Source: Streptomyces lincolnensis
Lineage (GTDB): Bacteria > Actinomycetota > Actinomycetes > Streptomycetales > Streptomycetaceae
Reading direction: 5' to 3'
NCBI RefSeq assembly: GCF_021173675.1
Contig: NZ_JAIHON010000002.1
Span: 372,001-436,000 of the forward strand
DNA: 64,000 bases
Shown: one piece after another, positions 19,273-28,503 of the stretch
Layout: every line of letters begins with the position of its first letter
How positions within the stretch are numbered: position 1 is the stretch's first letter
Program-made: the position numbers and the translations under genes
The notes under the pieces: generated by a model
What the model was told of the DNA's origin: nothing
The model's input: the letters and a program-made list of their open reading frames with translations, nothing else
Databases searched by the model: none

Positions 19273-20217
19273 GTGAGCACCGTTCCCGAGATCCGCAACC
19301 TTCCCGTACCCGACGGCCTGGAGGGCGAGCGCGTCGACGCCGCCATCTCCCGCATGTTCGGCTTCTCCCGGACGAAGGCGGCCGAACTCGCGGCCGCGGG
19401 GAAGGTCACGGTCGACGGATCGGTGGTCGGCAAGTCGGAGCGCGTGCACGGCGGCGCCTGGCTGGAGGTCGAGATGCCGCAGGCGCCCGCGCCGGTGCAG
19501 GTGGTCGCCGAGCCGGTCGAGGGCATGGAGATCGTGCATGACGACGATGACGTGGTCGTGATCGTCAAGCCGGTCGGTGTGGCCGCGCACCCGTCGCCGG
19601 GCTGGACCGGCCCGACCGTCATCGGAGGGCTGGCCGCGGCCGGCTACCGGATCTCCACCTCCGGCGCCGCCGAGCGCCAGGGCATCGTGCACCGCCTCGA
19701 CGTCGGCACGTCCGGTCTCATGGTCGTGGCCAAGTCGGAGTACGCGTACACCTCGCTCAAGCGCCAGTTCAAGGAGCGCACGGTCGACAAGCGGTACCAC
19801 ACGCTCGTCCAGGGCCACCCCGACCCGACCAGCGGCACCATCGACGCGCCCATCGGCCGCCACCCCCAGCACGACTACAAGTGGGCGGTCACGGCCGAGG
19901 GCAAGCCGTCCGTGACGCACTACGACCTCATCGAGGCGTTCCGCGCGGCCTCCCTCCTCGACGTGAAGCTGGAGACCGGCCGCACCCACCAGATCCGCGT
20001 CCACATGGCCGCCCACCGCCACCCCTGCGTCGGCGACCTGACGTACGGCGCCGACCCGACGCTCGCCAAGCGGCTGGGCCTGACCCGCCAGTGGCTGCAC
20101 GCCGTCCGGCTCGGCTTCGAGCACCCCGGGGACGGGCAGTGGGTGGAGTACGCGAGCGACTATCCGGAGGACCTCCAGCAGGCGCTGGACCGGGTGCGCG
20201 AGGAGACGTACGTATGA
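19273..20217 (+). CDS. rluD: RluD-type ribosomal large subunit pseudouridine synthase
   Basis: 314-aa RluA-family enzyme isomerising uridines in 23S rRNA (helix 69 positions in RluD). N-terminal S4 RNA-binding domain ([24 protein letters not shown]) and the catalytic motif [19 protein letters not shown], whose Asp is catalytic; [11 protein letters not shown] and [10 protein letters not shown] follow. GTG 19273 chosen because the N-terminus is then that of RluD and a CATACT hexamer ends 6 bases before it; the frame extends upstream without family similarity. The stop overlaps the next ATG. Confidence 0.93.
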   Translation: MSTVPEIRNLPVPDGLEGERVDAAISRMFGFSRTKAAELAAAGKVTVDGSVVGKSERVHGGAWLEVEMPQAPAPVQVVAEPVEGMEIVHDDDDVVVIVKPVGVAAHPSPGWTGPTVIGGLAAAGYRISTSGAAERQGIVHRLDVGTSGLMVVAKSEYAYTSLKRQFKERTVDKRYHTLVQGHPDPTSGTIDAPIGRHPQHDYKWAVTAEGKPSVTHYDLIEAFRAASLLDVKLETGRTHQIRVHMAAHRHPCVGDLTYGADPTLAKRLGLTRQWLHAVRLGFEHPGDGQWVEYASDYPEDLQQALDRVREETYV

Positions 20218-20684
20218 GCCCGTCGTCGTACGCGGTGCGTGTGGCCGGGGATCTCGCCGACCGTGAGGCGTGTTTCGCGGTGCGCAAGGAGGTCTTCGTC
20301 GGCGAGCAGGGGGTCGCCGAGGACATCGAGTACGACGCCTACGACGCCGGTGCCGTGCATGTGCTGGCGATCCGGGAGGACGGGACGCCGCTCGGGACCG
20401 GGCGGCTGCTCCACGGCGAGGCCGCGGCGACGAAGGTCGACGGGGATCCTTCGGTGGGGGTGCTGGGACGGCTCGCCGTGACGAAGTCGGCGCGCGGGCT
20501 CGGCGTCGGGGCGGCTCTCGTGCGTGCCGTCGAGGACGCGGCGCGAGCGCGGGGGCTCGCTGCGGTGGATCTGCACGCGCAGACGCACGCGTTGGGGTTC
20601 TACGAGCGGCTGGGATACGTGGCGTACGGGCCGGAGTTCCAGGACGCGGGGATGCCGCATCGGGCGATGCGGCGGGTGCTGTAG
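20214..20684 (+). CDS. GNAT family N-acetyltransferase (ElaA-like)
   Basis: 156-aa acetyl-CoA-dependent acyltransferase of unknown substrate. The N-terminal [15 protein letters not shown] fits the ElaA subgroup; [21 protein letters not shown] is the acetyl-CoA loop (R/Q-x-x-G-x-G/A), and [25 protein letters not shown] closes the fold. ATGA overlap with rluD shows co-translation. Length is typical. Confidence 0.88.
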   Translation: MSPSSYAVRVAGDLADREACFAVRKEVFVGEQGVAEDIEYDAYDAGAVHVLAIREDGTPLGTGRLLHGEAAATKVDGDPSVGVLGRLAVTKSARGLGVGAALVRAVEDAARARGLAAVDLHAQTHALGFYERLGYVAYGPEFQDAGMPHRAMRRVL

Positions 20685-20714
20685 CCACGAGGTGGGGCGT
20701 GGGGCATGGCAGGC

Positions 20715-20743
20715 TGGGCAGTCGTGCTGTGGACGTCTAGCCT
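20715..20743 (+). promoter_or_regulatory. candidate promoter of the CPA1 antiporter gene
   Basis: TGGGCA (20715-20720), 17-bp spacer, TAGCCT (20738-20743); the GTG is 15 bases further, so the leader would be very short. Confidence 0.35.
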
Positions 20744-20758
20744 GTCGGAGCGCTGACC

Positions 20759-22345
20759 GTGGATCAGTTGGCCCTGTTGTTCATGCTGTTGCTCGGGGCC
20801 GTGGTGAGCGTCCCGGTGGGGGACCGGCTCGGGCTGCCGGCACCGGTGCTGATGACACTGCTCGGGATCGTGCTGGCCCTGCTCGACTTCGTGCCGAACG
20901 TGAACGTCCCGCCGGACCTCATTCTCCCCCTGCTGTTGCCGCCGTTGCTGTACGCCGCCGTACGGCGCACGTCCTGGCGGCAGTTCGCGGCCAACAGACG
21001 GCCGATCTTCCTGCTGGCCGTGGCGCTGGTGTTCGTCACCACGCTGTGCGTGGCCGTCGTGGCCAACGCGATTGTGCCGGGGCTGCCGATCGCCGCCGCC
21101 GTGGCGCTCGGCGCGCTGGTCGCGCCGCCCGATCCGGTGGCCGCGACGGCCGTTGCCGGACAACTCGGGCTGCCGCGGCGGATGGTGTCCATCCTCGAAG
21201 GCGAGGGCCTCTTCAACGACGTCACGGCGATCGTGCTGTACCACGTGGCGATCGCCGCGGCCGTGAGCGGGGCCTTCTCGCCGTGGAAGGCCGGTCTCGA
21301 CCTGGTGCTGTCCGCCGTGGTCGCGGTGGCCGTGGGGCTGGCGCTGGGCTGGGGCGCCAACAGGCTGATGGACCTGCTCGGCGACGCGACCCTGCAGATC
21401 GGGCTGACCCTGCTCGTGCCGTACGCCTCGTACGTGCTCGCGGAGGAGTTCCACGGGTCCGGAGTGCTCGCCGTGCTCACCACCGCGCTGTTCCTCGCCG
21501 AGTACGCCACCGATCCCGACGACGTGATGACCCGGCTGGCCGGGCACACCTTCTGGGACATCGTCGACACGCTGGTCACGGGCGTGGCGTTCGGGCTGGT
21601 CGGCCTGGAGCTGCACAACGCGATCCGTACGGCGTCCGGGCGCTGGGGCGAGATGCTCGGGTGGGCGGCGGCCGTCGTGGGCGTGGTCGTGCTGGTGCGG
21701 CTGCTGTGGCTGCTGCCGGCCACCTGGCTGGCCAAGCGGCTGCACGCCAAGCGGGACCACGACGAGGACATCCCCATGGGCTGGCGGGAGACCGTCGTGA
21801 TGTGGTGGTCGGGGATGCGGGGCGTGGCCTCGGCGGCCCTGGTGCTGGCGATTCCGCTGAACACCGATGACGGATCCGCCTTTCCCGAGCGGGACGAGCT
21901 GGTGTTCATCGCCTTCGGCGTGATCATGGCGACGCTGGTGCTCCAGGGGCTGACCCTGCCGTGGCTGGTGAAGCGGCTCGGGGTGCAGGCGGACACCGGT
22001 CGCGAGAAGGAGTTCGAGAAGGCGCTCGCCGTACGGGCGGCCAAGGCGGCCAAACGCAGACTGCGGGAGATCGAGGCCGTCGAGGAGCTGCCGGAAGAGC
22101 TGTCCGAGCAGATGCTGCGGCGGGCCTTCGACATCGGCGTGCGGATCAGCCCCGACATCGGGGAGGACGAGCGTCGGGAGGCCCACGAGCAGCGGGTGCG
22201 GCGGCTGAAGCGGATCCGGCGCATCCAGGGCGAGATGCTGAGCGCGGCACGGCACGAGGTGCTGGCGGCGCGGAGCGAGCCGGGCGCCGACCCGGAGGTG
22301 GTGGACCGGGTGCTGCGGCATCTCGATGTGCGCAGTCTGCGGTGA
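20759..22345 (+). CDS. CPA1 family Na+/H+ antiporter
   Basis: 528-aa monovalent cation/proton exchanger of the plasma membrane. About 11-12 hydrophobic segments over residues 1-400. Ion-site motifs: APPDPVAATAVA (about 121) and EGEGLFNDVTAIVL (about 143) with the ND pair typical of CPA1. The last ~125 residues form a charged, helical cytoplasmic domain rich in Arg/Glu. GTG start; no partner genes, so a single-gene transcript is likely. Ion preference cannot be read from the sequence. Confidence 0.9.
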   Translation: MDQLALLFMLLLGAVVSVPVGDRLGLPAPVLMTLLGIVLALLDFVPNVNVPPDLILPLLLPPLLYAAVRRTSWRQFAANRRPIFLLAVALVFVTTLCVAVVANAIVPGLPIAAAVALGALVAPPDPVAATAVAGQLGLPRRMVSILEGEGLFNDVTAIVLYHVAIAAAVSGAFSPWKAGLDLVLSAVVAVAVGLALGWGANRLMDLLGDATLQIGLTLLVPYASYVLAEEFHGSGVLAVLTTALFLAEYATDPDDVMTRLAGHTFWDIVDTLVTGVAFGLVGLELHNAIRTASGRWGEMLGWAAAVVGVVVLVRLLWLLPATWLAKRLHAKRDHDEDIPMGWRETVVMWWSGMRGVASAALVLAIPLNTDDGSAFPERDELVFIAFGVIMATLVLQGLTLPWLVKRLGVQADTGREKEFEKALAVRAAKAAKRRLREIEAVEELPEELSEQMLRRAFDIGVRISPDIGEDERREAHEQRVRRLKRIRRIQGEMLSAARHEVLAARSEPGADPEVVDRVLRHLDVRSLR

Positions 22346-22404
22346 CCTCGTACCCCTTCATGACGGCCGTGTGAAACGCGGACGACAGGGCGGAGCGCGG
22401 TTTG

Positions 22405-22410
22405 TAGGGT
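22405..22410 (+). promoter_or_regulatory. -10 of a probable leaderless SDR transcript
   Basis: TAGGGT followed by 7 bases and the ATG at 22418; no Shine-Dalgarno is visible before the ATG. Confidence 0.5.
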
Positions 22411-22417
22411 CGGGATC

Positions 22418-23158
22418 ATGGCTCGCAACATCGTGATCAGTGGTGGAGGTACGGGGATCGGGCTTGCGGCGGCGCAGGCCTTCGCGGAGGAAGGGGACCG
22501 CGTTCTGCTGCTCGGGCGGCGGGGTGACGTGCTGGAGAAGGCCGGGGTGCCGGGGGCGCTGACGTACGCCGCCGATCTCAGCGATCCCGGTGCCGTGCAG
22601 GGCGTCGCCGACTTCGTGGCCACCGAGTTCGGCACCGTGGACGTCCTCGTCAACAGCGCCGGAGGCGCCGGGAATCTGGAGCCCGGGCCCGAGAGCGAGG
22701 ACCCGCTCGACACCGTCGCGCACCGGTGGACCGTCAATTTCCGGATCAATCTGCTGACCGCCGCGCTGCTGACCGAGGCGCTGAAGGAGCGGCTCGCCGA
22801 GCCGGGCGGGCGGGTGCTGTTCGTCAGCTCGATCGCCGCGTACCGGGGCTCCGGGAGCGGGGCGTACGGGGCGGCCAAGGCGGGCCTGCATCCGTACGCC
22901 CATGACCTGGCCCGGGAACTCGGGCCGCGTGGGATCACCGTGAACGTCGTCGCGCCCGGCTATGTCGAGGACACCGGGTTCTTCGGGGAGGCGATCGAGG
23001 AGGCGCGGCGCGAGCGGCTGGTGCGGGAGACCCCGACCGGCCGCGCCGGGACCCCCGGGGACGTCGCCGCGACCCTGCACTGGCTGGCGTCCCCGGGCGC
23101 CGGGCATGTCACGTCCCAGATCATCCAGGTCAACGGGGGTGCCGAGCGCGGGCGTTGA
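22418..23158 (+). CDS. short-chain dehydrogenase/reductase (SDR)
   Basis: 246-aa NAD(P)-dependent oxidoreductase with a Rossmann fold. Cofactor motif SGGGTGIGLAAAQAF (residues about 7-21), VNSAGGAG in place of NNAG (about 80), catalytic Ser in FVSSIAAY (about 138), and YGAAKAGL carrying the catalytic Tyr and Lys (about 149/153). The C-terminus shows the classical PGDVAATLHWLAS and INGG-like VNGGAE. Substrate unknown. Probably leaderless. Confidence 0.9.
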   Translation: MARNIVISGGGTGIGLAAAQAFAEEGDRVLLLGRRGDVLEKAGVPGALTYAADLSDPGAVQGVADFVATEFGTVDVLVNSAGGAGNLEPGPESEDPLDTVAHRWTVNFRINLLTAALLTEALKERLAEPGGRVLFVSSIAAYRGSGSGAYGAAKAGLHPYAHDLARELGPRGITVNVVAPGYVEDTGFFGEAIEEARRERLVRETPTGRAGTPGDVAATLHWLASPGAGHVTSQIIQVNGGAERGR

Positions 23159-23211
23159 CGGCCGACGGCCCGGTCTCACCGAGGAGGCCGAAGAGGCCGT
23201 GGCCGTGCCGC

Positions 23212-24366
23212 TCAGCGGCCCGTGTTCGGCGGCTCGTACGCACGGCGTGGGCTCGTCCCGTCGCGGGACGGGCCCACGCCGTCCCGGGTGGGCCCGCCGC
23301 CGTCCCGTGACGGACCGCCGTTCGAGCGGGCGCGGGGCAGCACCGCGTCCGCCGTGTTGACGCGGGGCAGGGCGTACGGATGCTCCTCGGACAGCCAGCG
23401 GATCATCCGCTCGCGGACCGTGACCCGCACCGTCCAGATGTCGTCCGCGTCCTTGGCGGTCACCAGGGCCCTGACCTGCATGGTGTTCGGCGTGGTGTCC
23501 GTGACGTCCAGGCCGTAGGCGCGGCCGTCCCAGGCCGGGCACTCGCGCAGGATGTCGCGCAGCTTCTCGCGCATCGCGTCCAGGGGCGCCGCGTGGTCGA
23601 GGTGCCAGTAGACGATGCCGGTCATCTGCGGCGTGCCGCGCGACCAGTTCTCGAAGGGCTTGGACGTGAAGTACGACACCGGCATCGTGATCCGGCGCTC
23701 GTCCCAGGTCCGTACCGTGAGGAACGTCAGGGTGATCTCCTCGACGGTGCCCCACTCGCCGTCCACCACGACCGTGTCGCCGATGCGCACCATGTCGCCG
23801 AAGGCGATCTGCAGCCCGGCGAACATGTTGCTGAGCGTCGACTGGGCGGCGACACCGGCGACGATGCCGAGGATGCCGGCCGAGGCCAGCAGCGAGGCAC
23901 CGGCCGCGCGGAACGCCGGGAACGTCAGCAGCATGGTGGCCGCCGCCACCACCCCGACGACCGCCGAGACCACGCGCATGATCAGCGTCACCTGGGTGCG
24001 CACCCGGCGGACCCGGGCCGGATCGCGGTGGGCGCGCGCGTAGCGGCTGTACGAGGTCTCCACTATCGCGGCGGCGATCCGGATCACCAGCCAGGCGGCG
24101 GCCCCGATGAGCACCAGCGTGAGCACCCGGCCGACCGCCTCCTCGTGCCGGTCCAGCAGCTGCGCCTGGTCGTACGACCCTCTCAGCAGGGCCGCGCACA
24201 GCACCAGCTGATAGGGGATGCGGCCCCGGCGCAGCAGGCCCCACATCGGGGTCTCGTGGTGTCGTTGGTCGGCCTTGCGCAGCAGCAGGTCGGTCGCCCA
24301 GCCGATGATCAGCGTGAGCAGGACCGCCCCGCCGACCACGATCAGTGGGCGGAGTACGTTCTCCAT
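23212..24366 (-). CDS. MscS family mechanosensitive ion channel
   Basis: 384-aa small-conductance channel family protein, expected to open on hypo-osmotic stress. Hydrophobic segments at residues about 7-25, 50-68, 85-105 and 125-160, the last including the pore-lining helix (LLASAGILGIVAGVAAQSTLSNM). The MscS beta domain follows (GLQIAFGDMVRIGDTVVVDGEWGTVEEITL). The C-terminal ~40 residues are a low-complexity run of SRDG/TRDG-like repeats. Divergent from the hydrolase gene. Confidence 0.92.
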   Translation of the reverse strand: MENVLRPLIVVGGAVLLTLIIGWATDLLLRKADQRHHETPMWGLLRRGRIPYQLVLCAALLRGSYDQAQLLDRHEEAVGRVLTLVLIGAAAWLVIRIAAAIVETSYSRYARAHRDPARVRRVRTQVTLIMRVVSAVVGVVAAATMLLTFPAFRAAGASLLASAGILGIVAGVAAQSTLSNMFAGLQIAFGDMVRIGDTVVVDGEWGTVEEITLTFLTVRTWDERRITMPVSYFTSKPFENWSRGTPQMTGIVYWHLDHAAPLDAMREKLRDILRECPAWDGRAYGLDVTDTTPNTMQVRALVTAKDADDIWTVRVTVRERMIRWLSEEHPYALPRVNTADAVLPRARSNGGPSRDGGGPTRDGVGPSRDGTSPRRAYEPPNTGR

Positions 24367-24443
24367 GCCCTCGAACGTAACCGGCCCCGGGTGCTCATGA
24401 ACATGTGACTTCCGCCCCGTGATGGGTACGGCACCATAACCCC

Positions 24444-25013
24444 ATGAACATCATGCTTTTCCACTCGACCTTCGGCCTCAGGCCCGCGGTGCGCGCGGCG
24501 GCCGACCGGCTGCGCGCCGCCGGGCACGAGGTGTGGACGCCGGACCTCTTCGAGGGGCGCACGTTCGAGACGGTCGAGGAGGCCCGGGACTTCAGGGAGG
24601 AGATCGGCAAGGACGAACTGCTCAAGCGGGCCGTCCTCGCGGCGGCGCCCTACTCGGAGCGGGGGCTCGTGTACGCCGGGTTCTCGCTGGGGGCCGCCGT
24701 CGCGCAGACCCTGGCCCTCGGCGACGAGAAGGCGCGCGGGCTGCTGATTCTGCACGGCACGTCGGATCTCGCGCCGAACGCCTCCGTGGACGGTCTGCCG
24801 GTCCAGCTGCACGTGGCCGAGCCGGACCCGTTCGAGCCGGACGACTGGCTGGGCGCCTGGTACCTCCAGATGCGCCGCGCGGGCGCCGATGTCGAGGTCT
24901 ACCGGTACGCCGGGGCGGGCCACCTCTACACCGACCCCGACCTGCCGGACTACGACGAGGAGGCCGCCGAGGCCACCTGGCGGGTGGCGCTCGGCTTCCT
25001 GGAAAGCCTCTGA
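24444..25013 (+). CDS. dienelactone-hydrolase-like alpha/beta hydrolase
   Basis: 189-aa single-domain alpha/beta hydrolase. The nucleophile elbow YAGFSLGAAVAQTLA (about residue 76) carries Ser where classical dienelactone hydrolases have Cys; the acid is probably in VAEPDPFEP (about 123) and the His in YAGAGHLYTDPDLPDYDEEAAE (about 156), a C-terminus typical of the DLH group. Substrate unknown. Ends 4 bp before the convergent phoD stop. Confidence 0.85.
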   Translation: MNIMLFHSTFGLRPAVRAAADRLRAAGHEVWTPDLFEGRTFETVEEARDFREEIGKDELLKRAVLAAAPYSERGLVYAGFSLGAAVAQTLALGDEKARGLLILHGTSDLAPNASVDGLPVQLHVAEPDPFEPDDWLGAWYLQMRRAGADVEVYRYAGAGHLYTDPDLPDYDEEAAEATWRVALGFLESL

Positions 25014-25017
25014 GCCT

Positions 25018-26688
25018 CTAGACGGGGCTGTAGGTGCGCTCGACCTTCTGCGTGCCGCTGCGCGTGCGGTACGACCGCTGCCAGGCGGAGGTGGCGCCGG
25101 GCCTGGTCTTGTCGGAGATCACGTAGTAGTCCATCTGCGCGCGCTCGGCGGTGATGTCCAGGACGCCGTAGCCGTGGCGGTCGGTGTCGACCCAGTGGAC
25201 GTGCCGGTTGGCGGCCCTGATGACCGGTGCGGCGACCGCGGAGATCGTGCCCTCGGGGGCCTTGGTGAGGTCGTCGAGGTTGTCGGAGGTCACCGAGGTG
25301 ACGACGAACTCCGTGGCGGCCGAGGGGGACAGCGGGTAGGTACCGGCGTCCACCGGCACGTCGTTGGCCCACGCCATGTGGATGTCCCCGGTCAGGAAGA
25401 CGGTGTTGCGGATGGCGTTCGCGCGGAGGTGGGCCAGGAGTTCGCGGCGGTCGTCGGTGTAGCCGTCCCACTGGTCGGTGTTGAGGGCGAGGCCCTCCTT
25501 CGGCAGGCCCAGCAACTCGGCGAGCGGCTTCAGCAGGTCCGCGGAGAGCGAGCCGATGGCGAACGGCGAGATCATCACCGAGTTCCCGACCAGCCGCCAG
25601 GTGGTGTCGGACGCCTTCAGCCCGGCCTTCAGCCAGTCGAGCTGGGCGCGGCCGGTGAGCGTACGGTCCGGGTCGTCGACCGAGCCGTTGCCGACGGCGA
25701 CCTGCTGCGAGCGGAAGGACCGCAGGTCGAGGAGCGAGAGGTCGGCGAGCTTGCCGAAGCGGAGCCGGCGGTAGGTGGTGCCCGCGAGCGCCGGGCGCAC
25801 CGGCATCCACTCGAAGTAGGCCTGCTTGGCGGCGGCCTGACGGGCCGTCCAGGTGCCCTCGGCGCCCTCGGTGTGGTTCTCGGCCCCGCCCGACCAGGCG
25901 TCGTTGGCGAACTCGTGGTCGTCCCAGATGGCCACGACGGGCGCGGCCGCGTGCAGCGCCTGGAGGTCGGGGTCGGTCTTGTAGCGCCCGTGCCGGGTGC
26001 GGTAGTCGGCGAGGGTGACGATCTCGTGGGCGGGCGCGTGCTGTCGTACGACGGTGTCGCGGGTGCCGTACTCGCCGGTGCCGTACTCGTAGATGTAGTC
26101 GCCCAGGTGCAGCCAGGCGTCCAGGTCGCCGCGGGCCGCGAGGTGGCGGTACGCGGAGAAGTAGCCGGCCTCCCAGTTGGCGCAGGAGACCACGCCGAAG
26201 CGGAGGCCCGGCACGCGCGCGTCGGCGGCGGGCGCGGTGCGGGTGCGGGCGACGGGGGAGTCGGTGCCGCCGGCGGAGAAGCGGAACCAGTAGTCGGTGG
26301 CGGGGCTGAGGCCCCGTATGTCCGCCTTGACGGTGTGGTCGGTGGCGGCGGTCGCGGTGACGGTGCCTTTGGCGACGATGTCGGTCAGCGCCCGGTCCCG
26401 GGCCACCACCCAGTCGACCGGGGTGTCCGGGCCGAGCCCGGACCCGGGGGTGGCCTGTGCGGTGGGTGTCACACGGGTCCACAGCAGGACGCCGTCGGGC
26501 AGCGGATCACCGGAGGCGAGGCCGTGCAGGAAGGCGGGAGCCTCGTCGGCCGCGCGGGCGGGCAGGGCGGCGGCGAACGGACCGGTCAGCACGGCGGTGG
26601 CGGCCGCGGCCTTGACCACCGAACGGCGGTGGGGCGACAGGGAGTCGGGGGAGTGGGTGCTCTCGGGGGATCTGTAACGACTGGTCAC
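25018..26688 (-). CDS. phoD: secreted PhoD-like alkaline phosphatase/phosphodiesterase
   Basis: 556-aa enzyme releasing phosphate from phosphomonoesters or diesters outside the cell. N-terminal Tat signal: [27 protein letters not shown] (twin Arg at residues 21-22, cleavage about 46). PhoD N-domain ([21 protein letters not shown]) and the metallophosphatase core follow, with [24 protein letters not shown] and [13 protein letters not shown] holding the Fe/Ca ligands. GTG start one base after a perfect palindrome. Streptomyces phoD genes are usually under PhoP control; no clear PHO box is seen. Confidence 0.93.
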   Translation of the reverse strand: MTSRYRSPESTHSPDSLSPHRRSVVKAAAATAVLTGPFAAALPARAADEAPAFLHGLASGDPLPDGVLLWTRVTPTAQATPGSGLGPDTPVDWVVARDRALTDIVAKGTVTATAATDHTVKADIRGLSPATDYWFRFSAGGTDSPVARTRTAPAADARVPGLRFGVVSCANWEAGYFSAYRHLAARGDLDAWLHLGDYIYEYGTGEYGTRDTVVRQHAPAHEIVTLADYRTRHGRYKTDPDLQALHAAAPVVAIWDDHEFANDAWSGGAENHTEGAEGTWTARQAAAKQAYFEWMPVRPALAGTTYRRLRFGKLADLSLLDLRSFRSQQVAVGNGSVDDPDRTLTGRAQLDWLKAGLKASDTTWRLVGNSVMISPFAIGSLSADLLKPLAELLGLPKEGLALNTDQWDGYTDDRRELLAHLRANAIRNTVFLTGDIHMAWANDVPVDAGTYPLSPSAATEFVVTSVTSDNLDDLTKAPEGTISAVAAPVIRAANRHVHWVDTDRHGYGVLDITAERAQMDYYVISDKTRPGATSAWQRSYRTRSGTQKVERTYSPV

Positions 26689-26689
26689 G

Positions 26690-26711
26690 ACCGATCAGGT
26701 TACTGATCGGT
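26690..26711. promoter_or_regulatory. 9-bp palindrome overlapping the phoD promoter/start
   Basis: ACCGATCAG (26690-26698), GTTA, CTGATCGGT (26703-26711), ending one base before the phoD GTG. On the minus strand a TAACCT hexamer (26702-26697) lies in its centre, 8 bases before the GTG, so the palindrome would cover the -10 of a leaderless transcript: an operator by position. Confidence 0.5.
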
Positions 26712-26719
26712 ATGAACGG

Positions 26720-26751
26720 GAGCGGGCGAACCGCCGAAGGTTCGCCCGCTC
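26720..26751 (-). terminator. terminator of the DsbA-like gene
   Basis: GAGCGGGCGAACC (26720-26732) pairs perfectly with GGTTCGCCCGCTC (26739-26751), 6-base loop, 16 bp after the stop of the minus-strand gene at 26768. Confidence 0.8.
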
Positions 26752-26767
26752 TTCCGTGAAGGCCCGC

Positions 26768-27610
26768 TCAGCCCTTGAGGGCCGCGTCGACCACCGAGTT
26801 GAACTCGGCCACGGTCATGGGCGGGTTGCCCTGGCTGCCGGTGGTGAGGATCTTGCCGTCCATGACGAAGCTCGGGGTGCCCGTCACCTTGTCCTTGTTG
26901 GTGTCGAAGGTCTTCGACATGGCGAGCGCCCAGGCGTCGTACTTGCCGCTGGTGACCGCGTTCTGGAAGGTCTTGTTGTTCTTCAGCGCCGGGACGGTGT
27001 CCGCGACCTTGATCAGGTAGTCGTCGCTCTTGAACTCGTCCTTCGACTCCTCCGGGTGCCACTTCGTGGAGTACAGGGCGTTCTTGTACGCCAGGAAGGC
27101 CTCCGGGCTGACGTTCAGCGCGGCGCCCATGGCGCTCATCGCGTTCTTGGAGCCCTCGCCGTTGGTGCCGATCTTGCCGTCGCCGAGCGAGTCGCCGTCG
27201 AGGAAGGTCCCGCCGATGTACTGCATCTTGAACTTGCCCTCCTCGATGTCCTTGTCGAGGGTCGCGCCGACGGTCTGCTCGAACTGGGCGCAGATCGGGC
27301 AGCGCGGGTCCTCGTAGACCTTCAGGGTCTTCTTCGCGCTGCTCTTGCCTATGACGACGGTCGTGCCGTCGGTGCCCGTGGTGTTGGCCGGGGCGACGAC
27401 CTTCTCGTCCTTGAGGGCCTCCCAGTGGCCCGGCTTGTTGGACTGCACGACGGCGTAGCCGATACCGCCGGCCAGGGCCAGCACACCGACGACCGAGCAG
27501 GCGACGACGACCTGCCGCTTGATCTTCGCGCGCTTGGCCTGCTTCTCGCGCTCCAGACGCAGCCGCTCCCGCGCGGCCGACTTCGCTGCCTGGCTGTTCC
27601 GCTTGCTCAT
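26768..27610 (-). CDS. membrane-anchored DsbA-like thiol oxidoreductase
   Basis: 280 aa. Highly basic, charged N-terminus (SAARERLRLEREKQAKRAKI), one membrane segment (VVVACSVVGVLALAGGIGYAVV, about 36-57), then an extracytoplasmic DsbA/thioredoxin_4 domain with the active site YEDPRCPICAQFE (CPIC, about 124-127) and the cis-Pro region VTGTPSFVMDG (about 246). Expected to form or exchange disulfides in exported proteins. A second gene with the same layout is at 58455. A terminator follows. Confidence 0.9.
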   Translation of the reverse strand: MSKRNSQAAKSAARERLRLEREKQAKRAKIKRQVVVACSVVGVLALAGGIGYAVVQSNKPGHWEALKDEKVVAPANTTGTDGTTVVIGKSSAKKTLKVYEDPRCPICAQFEQTVGATLDKDIEEGKFKMQYIGGTFLDGDSLGDGKIGTNGEGSKNAMSAMGAALNVSPEAFLAYKNALYSTKWHPEESKDEFKSDDYLIKVADTVPALKNNKTFQNAVTSGKYDAWALAMSKTFDTNKDKVTGTPSFVMDGKILTTGSQGNPPMTVAEFNSVVDAALKG

Positions 27611-27733
27611 GGTGATGTTCTCCGTAGGGGGACGCGCACACGTCGTGATCGCGTGCGGATACGTATGGGGACCGACTGGTGCTCAGACACTCGGACACGC
27701 AGATGCTCAGCCGCCGTGCGGGGTCGCTCGGGC

Positions 27734-28426
27734 TCAGGCGGCGGCGACCGGGCACGGCGGTCCACGCCGTCCCAGGGAGTGCACGAGGATCCGCTCGCGC
27801 GCGGTGGACGTACGACGGGCCGGGCGCCGCACGGAAGGTGCCGCGGGGGCCGTCCGTACCGTGACGGCTGCGACCGCCAGCAGCAGTGGCCGGAACGTGG
27901 TCGCGGCGACCGCGCTCAGCAGTTGGGCCAGCGCCCGCTCGCCGCGGCGCAGCCAGGCGGCGGCGGCCAGACCCACGCCGATGTGCGCGCCCAGCAGCAG
28001 CCAGGCGGTCCCCGGGCCGGACTGGGCGAGCAGGCTGCCGAGCCGGTCGGTGTCGGTGCCCGTCATCCGGGCCAGCGGGGCACCGACACCGGTACCGTCG
28101 CCGCACAGCACGTCGAAGCCGACGGAGCGCAGGGGACCGGTGACCGGGCCGCCGGCCGCGCCGTAGCAGACGTGCTGGCCGGTGGTGAACACCGTGTCGG
28201 CGGCCAGCTCCAGCGGGATCAGCACGGTGGCGATCCGGCCGAAGCCGCGCTCGCGGCCCGCGAGGGCGTAGGCGAGGAGGAACACGACGGCGGCGATCCC
28301 CGCCACCGTGTTCAACGGCAGCGGGGCCCGGGACAGCAGGACGTGCGACGCGCTGCTGAGCGTCACGACGAGCGCCGTGAACAGTGCCGCGCGGAGCACT
28401 CGTAGCTGGGTCCCGGATATGTCCAT
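27734..28426 (-). CDS. multi-pass membrane protein of unknown function
   Basis: 230 aa, not recognised. Hydrophobic segments near residues 10-31, 36-56, 64-86, 138-158 and 163-188, with a basic, Pro/Arg-rich C-terminal tail. The loop between segments 3 and 4 has two Cys (HVCYGAAG and DVLCGDG), and the last residues contain a third (CPVAAA). It lies upstream of the DsbA-like gene on the same strand (123-bp gap), so a redox link is conceivable but only inferred from position and the Cys pair. Confidence 0.6.
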   Translation of the reverse strand: MDISGTQLRVLRAALFTALVVTLSSASHVLLSRAPLPLNTVAGIAAVVFLLAYALAGRERGFGRIATVLIPLELAADTVFTTGQHVCYGAAGGPVTGPLRSVGFDVLCGDGTGVGAPLARMTGTDTDRLGSLLAQSGPGTAWLLLGAHIGVGLAAAAWLRRGERALAQLLSAVAATTFRPLLLAVAAVTVRTAPAAPSVRRPARRTSTARERILVHSLGRRGPPCPVAAA

Positions 28427-28503
28427 AGCGAAGAGAGTCTGTCATGTGGCCCTGTAAGGGACCCCTAAAGGATCCCTGTGAAGGGCCTACCGGCAGCGGA
28501 TCG

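Noticed and set aside
20764..22938. Minus-strand frame over the antiporter and SDR genes
   Set aside because: Ser/Arg/Pro-rich shadow of two genes with clear motifs.
26640..26760. PHO box (PhoP site) upstream of phoD
   Set aside because: No tandem GTTCACC-like direct repeats; only the palindrome is present.
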